Shown here: positions 16,658 to 23,717 of the stretch, in pieces
Position numbering within the stretch: the stretch's first letter is position 1
How the letters are laid out: the number at the start of each line of letters is the position of its first letter
Notes under the pieces: generated by a model
The model's database searches: none
Seen by the model: the letters and a program-made list of their open reading frames with translations, nothing else
What the model was told of the DNA's origin: nothing
Assembly (NCBI GenBank): GCA_937876275.1
Contig: CALFIA010000016.1
Coordinates: 1 to 35,043 of the forward strand
Direction: 5' to 3'
Source: an uncultured Actinomycetes bacterium
GTDB lineage: Bacteria; Actinomycetota; Actinomycetes; S36-B12
DNA length: 35,043 nucleotides
Translations under genes and position numbers: made by a program

Positions 16658-17146
16658 ATGAGCACTGACGTGACCTGGCTGACCCAGGAGGCATTCGACG
16701 GTCTGCAGGCAGAACTTGCTGACCGCGAGGGGCCGCTGCGCCTGGAGATCACCACCCGCATTTCCCTGGCCCGCGACGAAGGCGACCTCAAGGAGAACGG
16801 CGGCTATCACGCTGCCCGCGAGGAGCAGGGAAAGAACGAGGCACGTATCCGGGTGCTCAAGCACCTGCTCGAGAACTCCAAGGTCGGCGTTCCCGAGGCG
16901 GCGGAGGACGAAGTCGCCCAGGGCAAGGTCGTGACCGTGCGGATTGTCGCGCTCGACGAGGAGATGACCTTCCTGCTTGCGTCACGCGAAGAGGCAGCAA
17001 CGGCCTCCATCGACGTTTACTCCCCTACTTCACCGCTGGGTCAGGCCGTGCTCGGCAAGCGCGTGGGCGAATCAAGCTCGTACGAGCTCGCCAATGGCAA
17101 GACCATGGAGGTCGAAGTCCTCAAGGTCGAGGCGTACGCGCACTAA
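16658..17146 (+). CDS. greA: Transcription elongation factor GreA
   Basis: GreA binds RNA polymerase and stimulates cleavage of backtracked transcripts. The 162-residue protein has the N-terminal coiled coil whose acidic tip reads ARDEGDLKENGGYHAARE, and a C-terminal FKBP-like domain (about 85-160). The two acidic residues needed in the secondary channel (DEGD) are present. I start it at ATG 16658; an in-frame TTG at 16649 is less likely. A TACCCT box ends 8 nt upstream of the ATG, so it may have its own promoter after the DUF4307 gene. Confidence 0.94.
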   Translation: MSTDVTWLTQEAFDGLQAELADREGPLRLEITTRISLARDEGDLKENGGYHAAREEQGKNEARIRVLKHLLENSKVGVPEAAEDEVAQGKVVTVRIVALDEEMTFLLASREEAATASIDVYSPTSPLGQAVLGKRVGESSSYELANGKTMEVEVLKVEAYAH

Positions 17147-17178
17147 CGGCTTCTGGTGCGCCCGAAAGTGCGCTCCGA

Positions 17179-18027
17179 CTAACGACTCGTAGTGCGCGTG
17201 TACTTGCGAACGGCGAGGGTCGCGAAGATCGCGATGAGCACGGCGCATGAGATCAGCGTGTAGAGCGACGCATGCTGAAGCGGCCAGTAGTCGGGTTGGA
17301 TTCCTGTCGGGTTTCCGAACAGTTCGCGTGAGGCCAGTACGACTGTTGAAACCGGGTTATACGCGGCAAACGCCTGCAACCAGGTTGGCATCGACGAAAT
17401 CGGCACGAAGGCATTCGACAAGAAGGTCAGCGGGAACAGCCAGGCCAACCCCGCGGTATTCGCCGTCTCCGGGTTAGGCATGTGCAGGCCGACCCAGGAT
17501 CCGATCCACGCCACCGTGTAAGCGAAGAGAAGCAGGAGCGCGTAGGCACCGATTGCCGGGAGCAGGCCGTTGCTGATGCGCCAGCCAACTATGAATCCGG
17601 TGATACTCAGCACGAAGAGCACCAGAATCTGTCGCACTGCATCGGCGAGAGTGCGGCCGACGAGAACTGCCGGCGGCGACATCGGGAGTGCGCGGAAGCG
17701 ATCGATGATGCCCTTGTGCATGTCTTCGGCAAGACCGACGGTGCTCGCTGCGGCAGCGAAGGCGACTGTCTGCCCGAAGATGCCGGGCATGAGGTAGTTG
17801 CGATACGCATCGGCGCCTGCATCACCAGGGATGGGGATAGCTCCGCCGAACACGTAGGCGAACAGCAGCACGAAGATGACCGGCTGCACCAGGGAGAAGA
17901 AGAGCATCTCGGGGATGCGCACGGTCTGAATGAGATTGCGCCGTGCCACGACAAGACCATCGTGGATAGTCCAGCCCAGCAGCGGTCGGCGCATCATCTG
18001 CGGCGTGCCCATGGTCAGCGTTGCCAT
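17179..18027 (-). CDS. ABC-2 type exporter permease, DrrB-like
   Basis: This is a membrane subunit of an ABC exporter of the daunorubicin-resistance (DrrAB) type, 282 residues with about six membrane segments. The family features are an amphipathic N-terminus, FFSLVQPVIFVLLFAYVFGGAI, and the ABC-2 signature region around GLAEDMHKGIIDRFRALPMSPPAVLVGR. Its ATG overlaps the ATPase stop by 1 nt (TAATG), so the two are translationally coupled and form one transporter. The substrate is unknown: drugs, lipids or wall precursors are possible. The gene is convergent with greA. Confidence 0.9.
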   Translation of the reverse strand: MATLTMGTPQMMRRPLLGWTIHDGLVVARRNLIQTVRIPEMLFFSLVQPVIFVLLFAYVFGGAIPIPGDAGADAYRNYLMPGIFGQTVAFAAAASTVGLAEDMHKGIIDRFRALPMSPPAVLVGRTLADAVRQILVLFVLSITGFIVGWRISNGLLPAIGAYALLLLFAYTVAWIGSWVGLHMPNPETANTAGLAWLFPLTFLSNAFVPISSMPTWLQAFAAYNPVSTVVLASRELFGNPTGIQPDYWPLQHASLYTLISCAVLIAIFATLAVRKYTRTTSR

Positions 18028-19022
18028 TACTTGCTCCCTCGGCCTCGGCGGCCCTTGGTGGGCTTTGCAGCGGTGGTTTCGTCCTCAGCGGCATGACCGG
18101 TGAGTGACATGAAGACGTCGTCGAGAGTCGGACGGCGCAGCACAAGATCGGACACCTCGATGCCGTCGGCATCGAGGGCGCGAATGGCGTTGACAAGAAC
18201 CGTCGAGCCACCGGTGACCGGGGCTGAGACGCGTGAGTCCTCGACCAGCGGCTCTCCGGTGCTGACGGATCGGACCGCGCGCACGGCATCGTCGATACGA
18301 GATGAGTCAGTGACGTGAATCTCGATGCGGTCACCGCCGATCTGATCCTTGAGCTGCTCGGAGGTGCCGTGAGCGATCACGCGGCCGTGGTCGATAACCA
18401 CGATGTCCTGGGCAAGCTGATCGGCTTCCTCGAGGTACTGCGTGGTGAGCAGCACTGTGGTGCCCTGAGCGACCAGGTTGTTGATGACATCCCACAGGCC
18501 AAGACGAGAGCGCGGATCAAGCCCGGTGGTGGGCTCGTCCAGGAACAGGATCGACGGCTGAGCGACAAGGCTCGCCGCGAGATCGAGGCGACGGCGCATA
18601 CCGCCTGAGTACGTTTTCGCAGGTCGATCTGCCGCGTCGGAGAGATCGAACCAGTCGAGAAGTTCCTCTGAACGCTCCTTCACGTACTTCGGGCTCAGGT
18701 GGTAGAGCCCGCCGAACATGCGGAGGTTCTCGCGTCCGGTGAGGTACTCATCGATGGCGGCGTACTGACCGGTGAGCCCGATCGAGCGTCGTACTTCATC
18801 GGCCTGCTTGACCACATCGAAGCCAGCGACGGTCGCGCGACCAGACGTCGGCGCAAGAAGCGTCGACAGGATTCGCACCGTGGTGGTCTTGCCAGCGCCA
18901 TTGGGGCCGAGGAGTCCGACTACCTGCCCACGCTCGACTGTCAGGTCAATGCCATCGAGGGCACGCACGTCACCGAAGGTGCGCACCAGCCCCTCGGCAT
19001 GAACAGCAAGGTCTCGTGTCAT
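18027..19022 (-). CDS. ABC exporter ATP-binding protein, DrrA-like
   Basis: This is the ATPase subunit of the DrrAB-type exporter. The 331 residues contain Walker A GPNGAGKT, signature YSGGMRRRLDLA, Walker B ILFLDEPTTGLDP and the H-loop region replaced by TTQYLEEAD, as is typical of the DrrA family. A C-terminal ~100-residue extension ends in a basic tail GRRGRGSK. I prefer ATG 19022 over the upstream start at 19055, because the extra residues are not family-like and TTGGAT-N6/GGAG precede it. Translation couples directly into the permease. Confidence 0.93.
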   Translation of the reverse strand: MTRDLAVHAEGLVRTFGDVRALDGIDLTVERGQVVGLLGPNGAGKTTTVRILSTLLAPTSGRATVAGFDVVKQADEVRRSIGLTGQYAAIDEYLTGRENLRMFGGLYHLSPKYVKERSEELLDWFDLSDAADRPAKTYSGGMRRRLDLAASLVAQPSILFLDEPTTGLDPRSRLGLWDVINNLVAQGTTVLLTTQYLEEADQLAQDIVVIDHGRVIAHGTSEQLKDQIGGDRIEIHVTDSSRIDDAVRAVRSVSTGEPLVEDSRVSAPVTGGSTVLVNAIRALDADGIEVSDLVLRRPTLDDVFMSLTGHAAEDETTAAKPTKGRRGRGSK

Positions 19023-19067
19023 GACTCCATCCAAGCACGGGTGCGCACTGGGCATCCAGAACGCCTG

Positions 19068-19865
19068 TCAGGAGCGAATCTCGCCCTTGCCGCCGATCTC
19101 GCGCTGGGCACCCAGTCGTGCGCGCGATGCGGCAGCGCGCCCCGCCTGCGAGGCGGCGCCCTTATCGGCGCGCACTCCCCCGGAGTAGCCACCCCAGGTA
19201 CCGCTCGCCGCGGATTCGCGTCGGTGAAAGGCCTTGACCTCGGACGATTTCTCGCGAAGTACGAGCGCACCCGTACCCGCACCCTCAACCACTGTGCTCG
19301 CAACCTCCGCCACTACCTCGGCCTTGGCCTGCTCCATGCGCTCGCCGATGCGCTCGACGTAGGCGCGATAGAAGGAGGCACGGGCTGTCTGCGCGGTATG
19401 CGGCTTGCGAAGCCGTCGCAGGCCTCCCATCGTGCGCGTCGACGACACGTATGTCTCGCCCTTCCAGCTTCCCGTGGAGAGCCAGGTCTGAGCACTCGAG
19501 GTCATCTGCACTGCCACTGATGCATAAAGAGCTTCGATCGCGTCCAGATCACCGGGCATGCCGTAGACGATCACGAAGGTGCTGTTGGACGCGACATCAA
19601 CATGAGCGTCGTTGACGTGAGCAATCGCCACGAAGAGCGACACCAGGTGCACATTCGCACGCTTGCCCTTCTCGCCGATAGTGCGCGTGCGTGACTCCGG
19701 GCTTTGGCGGGCTTCCTTGCGCAAGGTTCGCGCGCGCGCAAACGCGAGATCGACGCTCGCCGCTGTAGCGAGTGCCTGTGCCTTCATCAGGTAGGCCTCG
19801 GCTTCGGCCTCGTTGTCGGTGCGTTCGGCTTTGGCGAGCAAGGCCGCGATGCGATCGAGATTCAT
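19068..19865 (-). CDS. DUF2786 domain protein
   Basis: This 265-residue protein opens with the DUF2786 signature (MNLDRIAALLAKAERTDNEAEAEAYLMKAQ). A middle part (about 70-190) of unknown fold and a Gly/Arg/Ala-rich C-terminus follow. The function is unknown. The ATG at 19865 overlaps the stop of the TIGR04338 metallohydrolase gene (ATGA), so the two are coupled and probably act together. This pairing is common in actinobacteria as I recall it. Confidence 0.82.
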   Translation of the reverse strand: MNLDRIAALLAKAERTDNEAEAEAYLMKAQALATAASVDLAFARARTLRKEARQSPESRTRTIGEKGKRANVHLVSLFVAIAHVNDAHVDVASNSTFVIVYGMPGDLDAIEALYASVAVQMTSSAQTWLSTGSWKGETYVSSTRTMGGLRRLRKPHTAQTARASFYRAYVERIGERMEQAKAEVVAEVASTVVEGAGTGALVLREKSSEVKAFHRRESAASGTWGGYSGGVRADKGAASQAGRAAASRARLGAQREIGGKGEIRS

Positions 19866-20353
19866 GGCATCACCGTGGGCAGATCTAGACCCGAATAAGA
19901 AGTACGAAGAATCAGCGCAGCCTCCGGGCCAAGTACGCATTCGACGAGCGCGCACATCGTGACGGTGAACGATGCGCCGTGCGCTGGCCCTTCCCCGCCA
20001 TCCCGCGACATTACGATGTGGTGCGCAAGCTCGTGCAGCACCACCGATTCACGCGCAGCCCACTGAGTGTCGAGGGGGATGGCAATCACCTGCTCGGCGG
20101 GCTCGTAATGCGCTTTCGCCTGGCCCCTGCGGGCGCGCACCGCGACCGGCTCTATCGGCCCGAATCTTTCGACGACGCAGGGAAGTTGCGTTACCCACTC
20201 CACGTATGTCGTGATCGCGCTGAGGTCACCGAAGCGACGCTGGACGGGGACCTCGATGGAGGAACCGTGAAAGTCGACCTTGCCGCCGCGATTCAAGGCT
20301 TCCGACCACTGATCCTCCGCTGAGTACACAGCTGAGCGCAGGCGATCGGTCAC
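19862..20353 (-). CDS. Putative zinc metallohydrolase, TIGR04338 family
   Basis: This 163-residue protein has a zincin-type HELAHH motif (His107, Glu108, His111) and a possible third ligand at His125 in GPAHGASF. No signal peptide is seen, so it probably acts in the cytosol. The open frame runs on to 20839 over the MFS gene, but I start it at GTG 20353, where a TATCCT box lies 7 nt upstream. Its physiological substrate is unknown. It is coupled to the DUF2786 gene. Confidence 0.8.
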   Translation of the reverse strand: MTDRLRSAVYSAEDQWSEALNRGGKVDFHGSSIEVPVQRRFGDLSAITTYVEWVTQLPCVVERFGPIEPVAVRARRGQAKAHYEPAEQVIAIPLDTQWAARESVVLHELAHHIVMSRDGGEGPAHGASFTVTMCALVECVLGPEAALILRTSYSGLDLPTVMP

Positions 20354-20360
20354 GAGTCGA

Positions 20361-20366
20361 AGGATA
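20361..20366 (-). promoter_or_regulatory. -10 box of leaderless TIGR04338 gene promoter
   Basis: On the minus strand TATCCT is followed by 7 nt and the GTG at 20353. This box decides the start in a frame that otherwise stays open for another 480 bp. Confidence 0.5.
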
Positions 20367-20405
20367 GGCTGAGGGGCTGTCAGTTGACCGATTCGGAGGT
20401 GAGGC

Positions 20406-21671
20406 GTGCGAGGAGTTAAGCACGCACTCAGCCGTACGCCATTCCTCAAGGGCCTGCCTGCTGAGGTAGGCGTCATCACAGCAGTGGCCTTCTTTGTCGC
20501 CCTGGGCTTTGGAATTCTTGGGCCGGCAATTCCGGTGTTCGCCCGCACCTTTGGCGTATCGACAATGGCGGCGAGCTCGGTCATCTCGATCTTCGCTCTC
20601 GTGCGCTTCATCAGCTCACCCGCAGCCGGAGCCATGGTCAATCGCTTCAGCGAGAGATCAGTACTTGCCACGGGTCTGATCATCGTGTCGGTCTCCAGTC
20701 TCGCAGCGGGCGTCTCGCAGAATTTCGTGCAGCTGATCGTGCTGCGAGGCATCGGCGGGCTGGGCTCGACCATGTTCACTGTGTCGGCCCTCTCCCTGCT
20801 ACTGCGAACCGTTTCGGCAGAGCAACGCGGTCGCGCCACGAGCGCGTACCAGAGCGGTTTCCTCTTCGGCGGAATTGCGGGCCCGCTTGTGGGCGGACTC
20901 GTGATCGCCTTCTCGATCCGCGCTCCCTTCTTCGTCTACTCGATCACTCTGGGAATTGCCGCCGTTGTAACTCTTGTCTTCCTGTCACCGGCAAAGCTGC
21001 ACGAGAAGGAAGAGATCGTCGCGCACGGCGAGTCTGCTGAACTCGAGTCACTGGGCCAGGCACTACGTCATCCGGCCTACCGCGCTGCCATCAGCGTCAA
21101 CTTCATCACCGGATTCGTCTCACTCGGCCTGCGCATGGCCATCGTTCCCCTGTTCGTGACCGAAGGACTCAAGCGCGGTGCAACCTGGTCGGGAATTGGC
21201 TTCCTGGTTGCAGCAGCGGTGCAGGCGGTGCTGCTCCTCCCGGCGGGTCGAATGGCTGACACCCAGGGACGTCGCAAGGCGCTCATCATCGGCTCCATCG
21301 CACTTGCAGCCGGAATGCTTGCCCTGACGATCTCGGATTTTGAGGCCAATTCACTCACGCCCGCAAGCTCGATCGGACTCGTGCTCTTCCTAATCGCGCT
21401 CGGTATTCAAGGTGCCGGATCAGCCTTCCTCAGCTCCGCACCTGCCGCCGTCGTCGGAGACATCGTCGGCGGAAAGCGCGGCGGCATCGTGGTGTCGACC
21501 TTCCAGATGATGTCCGATCTCGGCATCGTTATCGGTCCGCTTGTCGCGGGTTTCCTGGTCGACCTTCTCGACTTCGACTGGGCGTTTGTCGTGGCAACAG
21601 CCCTGTGCCTGGTCAGCTTGCTCCTGGTGCTTGCGATGCCGGAGACCTTGAAGAGGGCAATACCGGCGTAA
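20406..21671 (+). CDS. MFS transporter
   Basis: This is a predicted 12-segment major facilitator exporter of 421 residues. It shows the loop 2-3 region RFISSPAAGAMVNRFSERSVLATG, a cytoplasmic central loop with AHGESAEL around residue 205, and the second-half repeat GRMADTQGRRKALIIG. It is similar in layout to multidrug efflux proteins; the substrate is unknown. The GTG at 20406 has a strong Shine-Dalgarno (GGAGGTGAGG overlapping 20395-20404), so it is leadered. It diverges from the TIGR04338 gene across 52 bp. Confidence 0.9.
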   Translation: MRGVKHALSRTPFLKGLPAEVGVITAVAFFVALGFGILGPAIPVFARTFGVSTMAASSVISIFALVRFISSPAAGAMVNRFSERSVLATGLIIVSVSSLAAGVSQNFVQLIVLRGIGGLGSTMFTVSALSLLLRTVSAEQRGRATSAYQSGFLFGGIAGPLVGGLVIAFSIRAPFFVYSITLGIAAVVTLVFLSPAKLHEKEEIVAHGESAELESLGQALRHPAYRAAISVNFITGFVSLGLRMAIVPLFVTEGLKRGATWSGIGFLVAAAVQAVLLLPAGRMADTQGRRKALIIGSIALAAGMLALTISDFEANSLTPASSIGLVLFLIALGIQGAGSAFLSSAPAAVVGDIVGGKRGGIVVSTFQMMSDLGIVIGPLVAGFLVDLLDFDWAFVVATALCLVSLLLVLAMPETLKRAIPA

Positions 21672-21680
21672 ATCACGCAT

Positions 21681-21753
21681 GCGCCAGCGGAAAGTTGCCA
21701 CGTGAATACGTGGGAACTCGTGCAGGAAGCACACCTTCCTCCAGCACTGGCGC
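21681..21753 (+). ncRNA. Possible three-way-junction RNA or terminator in MFS 3' region
   Basis: A closing stem GCGCCAG/CTGGCGC (21681-21687 with 21747-21753) encloses two hairpins. One is CCACGT-GAAT-ACGTGG (21698-21713), extended by AGTT/AACT across one mismatch. The other is AGGAAG-CACAC-CTTCCT (21724-21740). No U-tract follows. It lies in the 124-bp gap before msrA, upstream of the msrA promoter box. It could be the MFS transcription end, an independent RNA, or chance in GC-rich DNA. Confidence 0.3.
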
Positions 21754-21783
21754 CGCAGGCTCGCTCTCGTCCGATTTCGGATT

Positions 21784-21789
21784 TACAGT
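21784..21789 (+). promoter_or_regulatory. -10 box of leaderless msrA promoter
   Basis: TACAGT is followed by 6 nt and the ATG at 21796. No Shine-Dalgarno is visible. Confidence 0.55.
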
Positions 21790-21795
21790 GGTCAC

Positions 21796-22434
21796 ATGTC
21801 AAAGAGCATGGTTACCCCCGATAAGGCATTGCCCGGTCGCAGTGAGGCCTGGTTCACGATTCCCGAGCAGCACGCAGTGCTCGGCACGTCACTCGAAGGC
21901 CCGTGGGCCGATGGCACCGTCCGCATCTACCTCGCGATGGGCTGCTTCTGGGGCGCCGAGGAGATCTACTGGCGCTTGCCAGGCGTGGTCTCCACCAGCG
22001 TGGGCTACATGGGCGGCTACTCCGGTAACCCGAGCTACGAGGAAGTCTGCACCGGCATGACCGGGCATACCGAGACCGCGAGTGTCACGTACGACCCCGC
22101 GATCATCAGTGACTACGACATCTTGAAGGTCTTCTGGGAGAACCACGACCCGACCCAGGGCTACCGCCAGGGCAACGACCAAGGCACGCAGTACCGCAGT
22201 GCGATCTTCTACACGACGCCTGAGCAGAAGGCGATGGCCGAGCTCACCCGTGACGCCTACGCGGAGGTCATCGCGCAACGCGGTTACCCGGCAATCACCA
22301 CGACCATTCAGGACGCCGCCGACCACACGTACTACTTCGCCGAGGACTACCACCAGCAGTACCTCTACAAGCGGCCGAACGGCTACCGCTGCCATGCAAA
22401 CACGGGTCTTGCACTTCCCGCGTTCTCCGCATGA
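21796..22434 (+). CDS. msrA: Peptide methionine-(S)-S-oxide reductase MsrA
   Basis: MsrA repairs the S-epimer of methionine sulfoxide in proteins. The 212-residue protein has the catalytic motif GCFWGAEE (Cys50), the conserved VGYMGGY, HTETASVTYDP, FWENHDPTQGYRQGNDQGTQYRS, and a resolving Cys near the C-terminus (Cys199). The ~40-residue N-terminal extension before the domain is common in actinobacterial MsrA. The start at ATG 21796 is set by the TACAGT box. Its stop overlaps the next ATG (ATGA), coupling it to a small unknown protein. Confidence 0.95.
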   Translation: MSKSMVTPDKALPGRSEAWFTIPEQHAVLGTSLEGPWADGTVRIYLAMGCFWGAEEIYWRLPGVVSTSVGYMGGYSGNPSYEEVCTGMTGHTETASVTYDPAIISDYDILKVFWENHDPTQGYRQGNDQGTQYRSAIFYTTPEQKAMAELTRDAYAEVIAQRGYPAITTTIQDAADHTYYFAEDYHQQYLYKRPNGYRCHANTGLALPAFSA

Positions 22435-22742
22435 GTGACTCTGAACTAGGCGAAGAGTACGAGCGCGAACTCGCTCGAGTAGTCGAGCGAGTTCGCACAA
22501 TGCCCCTCACTCGACTGTCCACTTGCGCAGACGACGTCTTTGCACTGTGCTGCGCACTCGCGGATCTCGCCCACCAGTCAGGCGCAGGGCTTGCCGGTGC
22601 GCAGTCGCTGCCCCGACTTGGCGATCACGCCTTACCTGATCAACTTCGGGTGCTGGGAATGGAACTTGCCGCAATTGGCGATCCCCTCGTGATCGCTCGA
22701 GGCTACGAACTCCTCGTGAACATGCGAAAAGCGCTGCCGTAG
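22431..22742 (+). CDS. Small unknown protein coupled to msrA
   Basis: I do not recognise this 103-residue protein. It appears soluble and mostly helical: an acidic N-terminus (SDSELGEEYEREL), then Leu/Ala-rich helices with two cysteines in ALCCALADL, and no membrane segment or signal. Its ATG overlaps the msrA stop, so it is translated from the msrA mRNA. Its own last codons and stop lie inside a strong hairpin. It contains a TTA codon (22632-22634). A link to methionine sulfoxide repair is suggested only by position. Confidence 0.75.
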   Translation: MSDSELGEEYERELARVVERVRTMPLTRLSTCADDVFALCCALADLAHQSGAGLAGAQSLPRLGDHALPDQLRVLGMELAAIGDPLVIARGYELLVNMRKALP

Positions 22743-22754
22743 CAGCGCTTTTCG
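22725..22754. terminator. Strong bidirectional hairpin terminator
   Basis: A perfect 13-bp stem (CGAAAAGCGCTGC with its complement) closes a 4-nt CGTA loop. A-runs lie in one arm and T-runs in the other, so it can serve both the msrA run and the convergent Bax-inhibitor gene, which ends 15 bp to the right. The TAG stop at 22740-22742 sits in the loop and first stem base. Confidence 0.75.
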
Positions 22755-22768
22755 GGTTGAAGTGAAAG

Positions 22769-23560
22769 CTAGTTCCGGCCGGCCACGATGGCGAGCAGGC
22801 GCAGGATCTCCAGGTACAGCCAAATCAGCGTGAGCTCGAGCCCGAAGGCCATGCGCCATGATTCCTTCTCCGGCAGACCCATCGCGATGCCTTGCTTGAT
22901 CGCGTCGAAGTCGAGCAGCAACGTGAAGGAGGCGAGCAGCACACCCGCTGCGCAGAGCAGCAGTCCGATCCCGCTGACCCCATAGAAGCCCCATCCACCA
23001 CCGACACCGAAGAGCGAGGCGACGAGCGAGACGAGACCGATCAGCGCGTAACTGATCAGGGCGCCAAGCATGACCTTCTTGAACTTGCTACCGACCTTGA
23101 TAATGCCGGTGCCGTACAGGAAGAGCATGACGCCAAATGCCGTCATCGTGCCGATGACGGCCTGGAGAACCAGACCCTGGTAGTTCTGCGCAGCTGCATA
23201 CTGGTTGTACCAATTGCTGATGCCCCCGAGCATCACCCCTTCGGCTACTGCGTAGAGCAGCATCAATGGGACAGAGATCTTGGTCTTGAACGCATTGACC
23301 AGGCCAAGGACCAAACCGACGATGGCGGCACCCACCCAGATCAGCGGCTTATCACCCGCGACATTCCAGCCGACAACGGCGAAGACGACCGTCAGCGCGA
23401 ACATGATCGCGGTCTTGACGATGACGTCATTGAGGGTGACCTTGGCGTCGCCCAGACCGGCGTTCTGGATGATCGCCGCGAAATTCTTGTCAGCGTCGAC
23501 CTTCTCGTACTTGGAGAGGATCGGGTTATTGGACTGCTTGTAACGACTGTTGTCTGCCAT
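22769..23560 (-). CDS. Bax inhibitor-1/YccA family membrane protein
   Basis: This is an integral membrane protein of 263 residues with a soluble N-terminus of about 45 residues and seven predicted membrane segments. Family marks are SVPLMLLYAVAEGVMLGGIS in the middle and the C-terminal segment LLLDFDAIKQGIAMGLP with conserved acidic residues in a putative ion path. Related proteins are pH-sensitive calcium leak channels; the role here is unproven. I start it at ATG 23560 (6 nt after a TACATT box). The reading up to 23953 would run through the tRNA gene and is rejected. Confidence 0.9.
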   Translation of the reverse strand: MADNSRYKQSNNPILSKYEKVDADKNFAAIIQNAGLGDAKVTLNDVIVKTAIMFALTVVFAVVGWNVAGDKPLIWVGAAIVGLVLGLVNAFKTKISVPLMLLYAVAEGVMLGGISNWYNQYAAAQNYQGLVLQAVIGTMTAFGVMLFLYGTGIIKVGSKFKKVMLGALISYALIGLVSLVASLFGVGGGWGFYGVSGIGLLLCAAGVLLASFTLLLDFDAIKQGIAMGLPEKESWRMAFGLELTLIWLYLEILRLLAIVAGRN

Positions 23561-23566
23561 GGGGCA

Positions 23567-23572
23567 AATGTA
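23567..23572 (-). promoter_or_regulatory. -10 box of leaderless Bax-inhibitor gene promoter
   Basis: On the minus strand TACATT is followed by 6 nt and the ATG at 23560. It lies 47 bp downstream of the tRNA 3' end. Confidence 0.6.
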
Positions 23573-23618
23573 CCCAGGATTCGGGGTGGCCAAACCTGGC
23601 GGAACCGGTGTTTCGGGG

Positions 23619-23692
23619 TGCCCTCGGTGGGATTTGAACCCACACTGTGCCGGGTTTAAGCCGGGTGTCTCTGCCAGTTGGACTACAAGGGC
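23619..23692 (-). tRNA. tRNA with anticodon UAA and short variable loop
   Basis: Read on the minus strand, a cloverleaf is clear. It has a 7-bp acceptor stem (GCCCTTG with CGAGGGC, including one G-U), a D-arm with GTCC and GG in the loop, and an anticodon loop CTTAAAC on a CCGG/CCGG stem (outermost pair C-C). A 5-nt variable loop ACAGT and a T-arm GTGGG-TTCAAAT-CCCAC follow. The discriminator is A and CCA is not encoded. The anticodon UAA would read UUA (Leu), but leucine tRNAs normally have a long variable arm. The D-stem also has a C-A mismatch. It lies between the dienelactone hydrolase and Bax-inhibitor genes. Confidence 0.8.
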
Positions 23693-23717
23693 CTGGCGGG
23701 GGGCCGACTGCTGCGGG

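Noticed and set aside
17138..17197. Repeated GTGCGC words between greA and the DrrB-like gene as a terminator
   Set aside because: One GCGCAC/GTGCGC pair can form only a 6-bp stem with a 12-nt loop and no U-tract; too weak to call.
18699..19520. 273-residue plus-strand open frame opposite the DrrA-like and DUF2786 genes
   Set aside because: It spans the ends of two real minus-strand genes and shows no domain or membrane pattern.
20354..20839. N-terminal extension of the TIGR04338 protein
   Set aside because: It runs antisense through the MFS gene and its divergent promoter; a TATCCT box supports the GTG at 20353.
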